64,000 bases of DNA from Opitutia bacterium (GTDB lineage Bacteria > Verrucomicrobiota > Verrucomicrobiia > Opitutales > Opitutaceae), in NCBI GenBank assembly GCA_016187925.1, contig JACPIS010000009.1, forward strand, positions 186,001 through 250,000. Direction: 5' to 3'. The notes under the pieces were generated by a model that had not been told where the DNA came from, ran no database searches, and saw only the letters and a program-made list of their open reading frames with translations. Position 1 is the stretch's first letter. Every line of letters begins with the position of its first letter. Below are positions 57,979-64,000 of this stretch, piece by piece. A program made the translations under genes and the position numbers.

Positions 57979-59601
57979 TCAGTCGGCCGCCGCTTCGTCG
58001 GACTTTTTGCGCGGACGGGACTTCTTGGCCGCCGCGGACTTGGACAACTTGGCGTTGAGCCAGAGTTCGTCCTTGGTGTTGCGGTTCAGCCAGAAAATCT
58101 CGCCGCCATGTTCGCCGAAGGTCGGCTTGGCCTTGGCGTCCTCGGGCACGTTGAGCCCGGCCGCGGTGAGCGCCGCGAGCAGTTTGTCCTCGGACTGGCC
58201 GAGCTGCGCCGCGACCTCGGGCACAAGCGCCGCGCAGCCCTCGCCGCGTTTCTTCGGCTGCAACAGCAGGCGGACGGCCGCCAGCGTGTTGGCCGGCGAC
58301 GGCGGTGGAAGCTCGGCCGGCTGGGCCGCGGCCGGAGCGGGTGATCCGGCAGACGCGGCGTCGCCACCCTCGTCTGCTCCCGTGTCGCCGTCCTCGGCCT
58401 GCAATTCGCCGTTCTCGGATTTGCGGGCCTTGCGGGCGTTAATCCAGATCTCGCCGCGCTGGTTTTTCTGCAACCAATAGAGGAACTCGCCCTCCTCGTG
58501 GAACGCGGGTTTCTGCTCGCCCTCGGGCTGGAGCTTCAGGCCCTGCTCGGCGAGTTGCGCGAGCAGGCCGGCCTCGTCGGTCTTCAGCGCCTTGGTGAGG
58601 AAGGGGAAGCTGCCGGACCAGCCGTGGCCGCGGCGGTTGCGGCGCATCATGCCGCGGATTTTCCCGAGGAAGGTCCGGGGCGCGGCCGGCGGCGCTTGCG
58701 GCGCCGGGGCGGATTCGCCGGCGCCGGACTCGGCCGGCACGGGCTGCGGCTGGGGCGCGCGACCGCGGTTTTCCTGACGGTCGTCGCGGCGGCGCTCCTC
58801 GGCGCGCGGGGCGGGCGGGTTCACCGGCACGTTCTCGGCCGCGGCCTCCTCGTCGCTGAGGCGCTTGCCTTGGACGATGCGGAAGACCGGCTCGGGCTTG
58901 TCGCGCAGGTTGATCCAGATCTCGCCGCGGCGGTTGATGTTCACCCAGAAAAGCTCGCCCTCGTACTCGACGTAGACCGGCTTGGCGTTCTCGTCGGCCG
59001 GGATCTGCAGGCCGCACTCGACGAGCGCGCCCTTGATGTCGGACTCCTCGAGCCGCCACTTCTTGGCGAGGAAATCGACGCCCACGCTCATGCCGGGGCC
59101 GCGCTGGTTGCGGCGCATGTGCGGACGGAGCGCGTCGAAGAACGTCGGCAGCTCGTCCTCGGCGGCGAGCTTGTCCCACTCGTCCTTCGGGGCGGACTCG
59201 TCCTCCGCGGCGTCGGGATCGTCGTCACGCGAGGTGTCGCGCAGGCGGCGCAGGGAGCCGTCGGCGTCGGTGCGCTCCTCGGCGAGGAAGGTCTCGGCCT
59301 TGTCCTCCTCGGCGGTCGCGGCGGCGCCGCTGGTGCCGGCCTTGAATTTCGCCTCGAACTCGGCGCGGAGCTTGTCCGCCTCGGCGCGCGCGGCGGCCGC
59401 GGCGGCGTCCTCCAGCGTCCAGTCGCGCTGCGTGGGGCGGCGCGCGAGGCCGGTGAAGGCGAGCGAATTGTCGGGCGCGGTCTGGAAGCCGATGATCTCC
59501 CACTGTTCCTGCCCGAGGTCGTTGATAAATTTTTCCATCAGCGCCGGCGACGCGAAGCCGCCCTTGCCGCTGCTGATGACTTTGTATTCCCAGTTGGCCA
59601 T
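57979..59601 (-). CDS. Protein with three repeated winged-helix-like domains, unknown function
   Basis: A 540-residue acidic protein. The start (MANWEYKVISSGKGGF...) resembles DUF4177-type small domains. Three copies of an unrecognised unit follow at about 150-235, 315-395 and 440-520. Each has a predicted helix-turn-helix part (FFDALRPHMRRNQRGPGMSV; AAVRLLLQPKKRGEGCAALV) and then a beta hairpin ending GELFWVNINRRGEIWINLR, GEFLYWLQKNQRGEIWINAR or GEIFWLNRNTKDELWLNAK. Linkers are Ala/Pro/Glu-rich. The C-terminal tail is Lys-rich. A nucleic-acid-binding role is guessed from the basic first halves. No homologue is named. Confidence 0.8.
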   Translation of the reverse strand: MANWEYKVISSGKGGFASPALMEKFINDLGQEQWEIIGFQTAPDNSLAFTGLARRPTQRDWTLEDAAAAAARAEADKLRAEFEAKFKAGTSGAAATAEEDKAETFLAEERTDADGSLRRLRDTSRDDDPDAAEDESAPKDEWDKLAAEDELPTFFDALRPHMRRNQRGPGMSVGVDFLAKKWRLEESDIKGALVECGLQIPADENAKPVYVEYEGELFWVNINRRGEIWINLRDKPEPVFRIVQGKRLSDEEAAAENVPVNPPAPRAEERRRDDRQENRGRAPQPQPVPAESGAGESAPAPQAPPAAPRTFLGKIRGMMRRNRRGHGWSGSFPFLTKALKTDEAGLLAQLAEQGLKLQPEGEQKPAFHEEGEFLYWLQKNQRGEIWINARKARKSENGELQAEDGDTGADEGGDAASAGSPAPAAAQPAELPPPSPANTLAAVRLLLQPKKRGEGCAALVPEVAAQLGQSEDKLLAALTAAGLNVPEDAKAKPTFGEHGGEIFWLNRNTKDELWLNAKLSKSAAAKKSRPRKKSDEAAAD

Positions 59602-59752
59602 AAGAGCGCGAAGGCATCCCGCAACCCGCCCGCCGAGGCGAGACTAAACTTGCGGCGGGCCGGCGCCACCGCGCGCGGCGGGCGCGGGCGGGCAACGATT
59701 AACCCGCGCGCGGCGTTGCCGGCGGTGCGTTTCGCGGCAGCGTGGTCCGTGC

Positions 59753-61432
59753 ATGCCCCGCCCCGCCCTCCTGCTGCTCGCCGGCGGCCTGTTGCCGCTG
59801 TCCGTCCTCGCCGCCCCGCCCGCCCCCGATGCCGACGACGGCGCGATCAACCTGCCGCCCGGCTTCCGCGCGCTCGTCGTCGCCGACAATCTCGTGGCCG
59901 GCCGCAAGGTGAACAACACGGTCGACAAGCTGCGCTTCATCACTGTGGCACCGAACGGCGACCTTTACGCGAAAACTTATTTCGGCGGCATCCTCGCGCT
60001 GCGCGACACCGACGGCGACGGCCGCTACGACGAGCGGCACGAGTTCGGCCGCGGCGGCGGCACGGGCATCGCGCTCCACGACGGCTGGCTCTACCACTCG
60101 ACCAACGACGACGTCTTCCGCTACCGGATCACACCCGGCGAGCTCGTGCCCTCCGGTCCGCCCGAGCTCGTCGTCGGCGGCCTGCCCAACGGCGGCAACC
60201 ACGCCGCCAAGGTTTTCGCGTTCGATGACGCCGGCCACCTGTTGGTCGAGATCGGTTCGCCGGCCAACGTCTACGCCGACGGCGACCGCACCGCGACCGC
60301 CAAGGGCAAGGACGCCACCGAATACCTGAAGACCCACGGCGGCTTCTGGCGCTTCGACGCCGACCGGTCCAACCAGACCTTCGCCGATGGCCGGCACATG
60401 ACGACCGGCCACCGCCACGTGCTCTCGCTCGCGTGGCAGCCCACGGCCCGCGCCTTCTATTTCGTGATGATGGGCCGCGACCGGCTGAGCATCGTCGCCC
60501 CCGAGTTCTACGACGACCTCGACAACGCCGAGCGCGTGGCCGAGGAGATGCACGAGCTGCGCGAGGGCCTGAACGTCGGCTGGCCCTACACCTACTGGGA
60601 CCCGATCAAGCAGGCCCGCATGGTCGCCCCGGAGTTCGGCGGCGACAACCGCAAGCGCGACGACAACCCGCTCTACGGCAAACCCGTCATCGCGTTTCCC
60701 GCGCACTGGGCGCCGTTGCAGATGACAACCTACACCGGCGCGCAATTCCCGGCGCACTACCGCGGCGGCTTCTTCGTCGCGCTCCACGGCTCGTGGAACC
60801 GCGCCCCGCGCTCGCAGGCCGGCTACAAGATCGTCTTCGTCCCGTGCGACGACGCCGGCCGGCCGACCGGCGCCTACGAGACGTTCGCCGACGGCTTCTC
60901 GGGGCTGGATGAGTTCACCGACCCCGGCGCCGCGCGCTTCCGTCCCGGCGGCGTCGCGGTCGGCCCCGACGGCTCGCTCTACGTGAGCGAGACCGAGAAA
61001 GGCCGCATCTGGCGCATCCTCTACACCGGCGAGACCAGCCCGGCCGGCGCGAATAAAACCCCCGGCGCCCCCGGCGCGCAGACCGTGCCGACCATCGGCG
61101 CCGACACTCCCGGCGGAAAAATCTACCTGCGGGTCTGCGCCGCGTGCCACATGCCCAACGGCGGCGGCGTGCCCTCCATGCAGCCTCCGCTCGCCGGCAG
61201 CCCCGTCGTCGCCGGCGACACCCGCCTCCTGCTCAACGTCATCCTCCAAGGCCCCGCCGCGGTGCTGCCCGCCGACCGGCCGAAGTTCGGCAACGTCATG
61301 CCGCCCTTCGGCGCCGTCTACACCGACGCCGAGATCGCGAGCCTCGCGAATTACCTCCGCGCCAATTTCGCCTCCGGCGCCCCCACCGTCACGCCCGACG
61401 AGGTCAAGGCCCTGCGCCCGCCGCAGCCCTAG
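59753..61432 (+). CDS. PQQ/sorbosone-dehydrogenase-like protein with C-terminal cytochrome c
   Basis: A 559-residue secreted protein with a signal peptide (1-20). A beta-propeller of the L-sorbosone/soluble glucose dehydrogenase type spans about 30-430 (LPPGFRALVVADNL, GHRHVLSLAWQPTARAFYF, HGSWNRAPRSQAGYKIVFVP, GVAVGPDGSLYVSE). A cytochrome c domain spans about 455-545 with haem motif CAACH and a Met in NVMPPFGAVY. It oxidises a sugar or similar compound in the periplasm and passes electrons to its own haem. Its stop overlaps that of the convergent esterase. Confidence 0.9.
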   Translation: MPRPALLLLAGGLLPLSVLAAPPAPDADDGAINLPPGFRALVVADNLVAGRKVNNTVDKLRFITVAPNGDLYAKTYFGGILALRDTDGDGRYDERHEFGRGGGTGIALHDGWLYHSTNDDVFRYRITPGELVPSGPPELVVGGLPNGGNHAAKVFAFDDAGHLLVEIGSPANVYADGDRTATAKGKDATEYLKTHGGFWRFDADRSNQTFADGRHMTTGHRHVLSLAWQPTARAFYFVMMGRDRLSIVAPEFYDDLDNAERVAEEMHELREGLNVGWPYTYWDPIKQARMVAPEFGGDNRKRDDNPLYGKPVIAFPAHWAPLQMTTYTGAQFPAHYRGGFFVALHGSWNRAPRSQAGYKIVFVPCDDAGRPTGAYETFADGFSGLDEFTDPGAARFRPGGVAVGPDGSLYVSETEKGRIWRILYTGETSPAGANKTPGAPGAQTVPTIGADTPGGKIYLRVCAACHMPNGGGVPSMQPPLAGSPVVAGDTRLLLNVILQGPAAVLPADRPKFGNVMPPFGAVYTDAEIASLANYLRANFASGAPTVTPDEVKALRPPQP

Positions 61433-62577
61433 TGCGGCACCGGCGCCACGGCCGCGAGGAAGCGCGCGATGGCGTAGTCGGCCAGCTGGCCGCCGGGGCC
61501 GTCGGGGTTGTAGTCGAAGCCGTGCGTGGCCCACGGCAGCTCGAGCAAGTAGTGCCGCACGCCCGCTTCCTGCAGGCGCGCGGCGAGCCGGCGGCTGTGG
61601 CGGTACCACACGAGCGTGTCGGGCCGGCCGTGCAACAGCAGCGTGGGCGGCGTGCGGCCGTCGACCATGAACTGCGCGCTGGCGGAGTCGTAGAGCGCGC
61701 GGCGCTCCGGCGTGTCCGGCGCGCCGCCGAAATAGCGGCGCATCAGCGCCACGGAATTGAGTGCGTCGTCCTCGCGCGACACCGACCAGGCGAATGGCAT
61801 GTCCTGCGGCGCGTAGAACGAGACGATGCCGACGATGTCCGGATCGCGCGCGCCGTAGCCGACGGCGGCGGCGATCTGGCCGCCGGCGGAGCGGCCGAGC
61901 AGCACGAGGCGGTGCGGATCGATGCCGAGCCGTCCCGCGTTTTGCTTCAGCCATGCGAGCGCCGCCTGCAGGTCGTCACGTTGCGCCGGCCAGATGGAGC
62001 GCGGCGCCAGCCGGTAATTCACCGCTGCCACGGCGTAACCGCGCGCGGCCCAGCGGGAATTCCATTCGGACAGCTGCGTGCTGTCGCCGCTGTCCCATCC
62101 CCCGCCATGGACAACGACGATGCACGGCGCGAGCGCGATGCGGGCGGAGCGGTAGAAATCGAGCGTCAGGTCGCGGCCGTCGGCGCGCGCGTAGGTTTCG
62201 GTTTTCCGCGGCACGGCGGGCAGCGCGTGCACGTAGAGCCGGTCGAACGCGAACGGCGCCGGCGTGCCGGCCGAGGTGCCCATCGCCACGGTCAATTGGC
62301 GCGGCAAGTCGGCGGCCATCCGCCAGGCGGTAAGCGCCGGCCGCAGGAGGCCCGCCGCCGCCACACCGCAGAGCACGAGCAACGCGGCCCGCCCCGGTCC
62401 CTCCGTCGAAATCCACGCGAGGGCGGCCAGGCCGAGCGGAAGGATCACGAGCAGGTGCCCGTATTCCGTGACCGCGACCGCCACCTTCCAGAGAAAGGTG
62501 GAATCAGGCGCGCGGACAAAGTTCAACAGGGCCGCCAGCGCCGAGACCGTCCCGAGGATGAGCAATAGCCATTTCAT
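61429..62577 (-). CDS. Membrane-anchored alpha/beta hydrolase (esterase/lipase)
   Basis: A 382-residue protein. Three or four hydrophobic segments lie in the first 115 residues, then an alpha/beta hydrolase domain with the oxyanion motif VVHGGGWDSGD, nucleophile motif GRSAGGQ, Asp in LLLHGRPDTLVWY and a His in WATHGFDYN. Substrate is unknown. The stop codon shares three bases with that of the oppositely oriented dehydrogenase gene (61429-61432). Confidence 0.87.
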   Translation of the reverse strand: MKWLLLILGTVSALAALLNFVRAPDSTFLWKVAVAVTEYGHLLVILPLGLAALAWISTEGPGRAALLVLCGVAAAGLLRPALTAWRMAADLPRQLTVAMGTSAGTPAPFAFDRLYVHALPAVPRKTETYARADGRDLTLDFYRSARIALAPCIVVVHGGGWDSGDSTQLSEWNSRWAARGYAVAAVNYRLAPRSIWPAQRDDLQAALAWLKQNAGRLGIDPHRLVLLGRSAGGQIAAAVGYGARDPDIVGIVSFYAPQDMPFAWSVSREDDALNSVALMRRYFGGAPDTPERRALYDSASAQFMVDGRTPPTLLLHGRPDTLVWYRHSRRLAARLQEAGVRHYLLELPWATHGFDYNPDGPGGQLADYAIARFLAAVAPVPH

Positions 62578-62634
62578 GCACCGGAAGGATACGAGCCGGG
62601 CCCGCCGGCGGGTGCAAGCGTCCGCGGGCCGCGG

Positions 62635-63435
62635 TCAGCGGTCGCTGTCGTTCACCTCGAAGAGAATCGGCACGCGCATGCGGGTGTTCACCTTGCGGCC
62701 GGTCTTGATGCCGGGGCGGAACCTCCAGCGGTTCACGCCCTCGATCGCCGCCTCGTTGAATCCGGCGTGGCTCGTGCTGACGATGAACGGATCCCGCACG
62801 TAGCCGTCGGAGTCGACAATGAACTCGACGACGACCTTCGCGCTCATCACATCGCGCTTCAGGTCGGCCGGGAAACGCGGCGCGGTCTGCGAAATCGGCT
62901 CGGGCACGCGGTCGAGCTGCGAGAGGTTGAAAATGTCCTTCAGTCCGCCGGAGGTGCGCGGCCCGTGCGCGATGTTGACGGGGATCGACGTGAGTTTCGC
63001 CGCGCCGAGGTTCGACTGGACGTTCGGCCGCACGTCGAGCGGCTGCACGAAGGCGACATTGAGATCCACGGCCGACGGCACATCGGCCAGCATCGGGACG
63101 TCGACGCTCGGCGCCGCCTCCGACTCGTCGGAGAGTTCCTTGGGCATGTCGTCTTTCTCGGGCTCCAGCGGGGGCATGGCCATCATCTCGACCAGCGGCT
63201 CGTCTGCGACGACGTGCCTCTTGACCGGCTTGGGTGCGTTGAAACCCAGCAGGAACCACGCATGGACCCCGGCCGACAGCACAATCGCGACCCAGGAGAT
63301 GCGCGGCAGCTTGGGCAGGCCGTAGTAGCGCCAGTTGCCCGGATTTTTCACGGGGCCACCGGGGGGCAAGCTTTCTTTCGGCCAAGCGAGCTTGCGCGCC
63401 GGCTTGGTGTGACGGAGGTACAGCGTGGTCTCCAT
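62635..63435 (-). CDS. TonB-family energy transducer
   Basis: A 266-residue protein from the ATG at 63435. It has one membrane anchor (ISWVAIVLSAGVHAWFLLGF, residues about 45-65), a Pro/acidic periplasmic linker, and a C-terminal TonB-like domain (VMSAKVVVEFIVDSDGYVRD, GFNEAAIEGVNRWRFRPGIK). TonB proteins transmit proton-motive force to outer-membrane receptors. No exbB/exbD gene is adjacent. The longer frame to 63672 lacks support. Confidence 0.88.
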   Translation of the reverse strand: METTLYLRHTKPARKLAWPKESLPPGGPVKNPGNWRYYGLPKLPRISWVAIVLSAGVHAWFLLGFNAPKPVKRHVVADEPLVEMMAMPPLEPEKDDMPKELSDESEAAPSVDVPMLADVPSAVDLNVAFVQPLDVRPNVQSNLGAAKLTSIPVNIAHGPRTSGGLKDIFNLSQLDRVPEPISQTAPRFPADLKRDVMSAKVVVEFIVDSDGYVRDPFIVSTSHAGFNEAAIEGVNRWRFRPGIKTGRKVNTRMRVPILFEVNDSDR

Positions 63436-63631
63436 GGCATTATTAAACTCCTCTCCGGCTTTCGACGCCCTGCAGCTATTGGCGGAACATGAGCGTCCGT
63501 TGTGGTGACCCAAACGCCCGCGGCGCGCACATCCGCTAATGGGTCGCTGCACAACCGGTAATGCCGGGCCTCCCACCCTCTCCCGCCGCACCCGGCGTCT
63601 AAAGGTTTGCCCCCGCGCCGGCGATTGACCC

Positions 63632-64000
63632 ATGAACAAACCCGTGCGCCGCCTCGACCAGCTCCTCGCCAACCTCGGCTATTGCTCCCGCCGCGAGGCG
63701 CGCGGCTGGATCGAGGCCGGCCGCGTGACCATCGCCGGCGAGCCCGCGGACGATTTCGGCCGGAAGGCCGATCCCGCCACTGTGCGCGTCGACGGCGAGC
63801 CGCTCGACCACCCCGACGGCCTGTTGCTGCTTTTACACAAGCCGCTCGGTCTCGTCTGCTCGCACGACGACCGCGAGGGCCCGCGCGTCTACGATCTGCT
63901 CCCGCCGCGCTGGCGCCAGCGCAACCCGCAGGTCACCTCCATCGGCCGGCTCGACAAGGACACCAGCGGCCTCCTGCTCCTCACCGACCAAAGCGAACTC
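63632..64000 (+). CDS. RsuA/RluB-family pseudouridine synthase (3' end outside window)
   Basis: The first 123 codons run off the right edge. An S4 RNA-binding domain (MNKPVRRLDQLLANLGYCSR, residues 1-60) is followed by LLHKPLGLVCSHDD and the catalytic motif IGRLDKDTSGLLLLT with Asp108. Such enzymes modify uridine 516 of 16S rRNA (RsuA) or 23S rRNA sites (RluB/E/F); which one cannot be told from this part. Confidence 0.93.
   Translation, partial: MNKPVRRLDQLLANLGYCSRREARGWIEAGRVTIAGEPADDFGRKADPATVRVDGEPLDHPDGLLLLLHKPLGLVCSHDDREGPRVYDLLPPRWRQRNPQVTSIGRLDKDTSGLLLLTDQSEL

Noticed and set aside
59699-61954. A 751-codon minus-strand frame over the cytochrome-containing dehydrogenase
   Set aside because: Low-complexity Gly/Val/Glu/Arg composition and no motif; the plus-strand frame carries CAACH and propeller motifs.

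Overview
The window is GC-rich DNA, roughly two thirds G+C by eye, with a verrucomicrobial, most likely Opitutaceae-like, gene set. This assignment is inferred from protein styles: pilin tails reading AFQKVRQSSQDKAVLNNARQ, SD-poor C/T-rich leaders ending in CCCATG, a triple-fused 2-oxoacid dehydrogenase, and many dispersed palindromic repeats. No rRNA or CRISPR array was seen. One tRNA gene, tRNA-Leu(UAA), is present.

Layout. 1-6745 (minus): a tightly packed operon of polytopic GT-C-like membrane proteins, preceded at 6804-7473 by two promoter-distal, N-terminally truncated type IV pilin tails, each with its own terminator. 7643-8863: rsfS, nadD and tRNA-Leu. 10048-13662: the methylcitrate operon prpB-prpC-prpD. 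13700-18660: an ORF6N DNA-binding protein with repeated palindromes, DUF488, mgsA, a Dabb protein, a TetR/SDR pair sharing an operator-like site, and an SRPBCC membrane protein. 19060-24326: a large hybrid sensor kinase and a secreted M14 peptidase. 24294-29118: a four-gene minus-strand block of unknown function lying exactly between two 35-bp direct repeats made of the 3' end of the peptidase gene. 29220-37370: a sensor kinase, a Cys-containing ECF sigma factor, asnS and two PAS proteins. 37563-43912: an isobutyryl-CoA-mutase-like enzyme split over two genes, a low-GC orphan, a toxin-antitoxin pair caught between a broken and an intact carboxylase start, and an acyl-CoA carboxylase beta subunit. 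44039-44548: a REP-associated tyrosine transposase (RAYT) bracketed by REP units. 44962-49092: a two-component pair and a second sensor kinase. 49338-64000: the E1alpha-E1beta-E2 fusion, a FadJ-like enzyme, pseudouridine synthases, a GH3-like protein, Hsp20, a triplicated-domain protein, a haem-containing dehydrogenase, an esterase and a TonB-like protein.

Metabolic theme: propionyl-CoA and branched-chain acyl-CoA use (prpBCD, split IcmF, carboxylase, 2-oxoacid dehydrogenase, beta-oxidation enzyme).

The most striking signal is a set of at least five palindromic repeat families. Several copies sit in-frame inside conserved metabolic genes, like Rickettsia palindromic elements, and a RAYT gene lies in the same neighbourhood. 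The second is the island bounded by direct repeats. The third is the pair of silent-cassette-like pilin tails next to a putative pilin-glycosylation operon.
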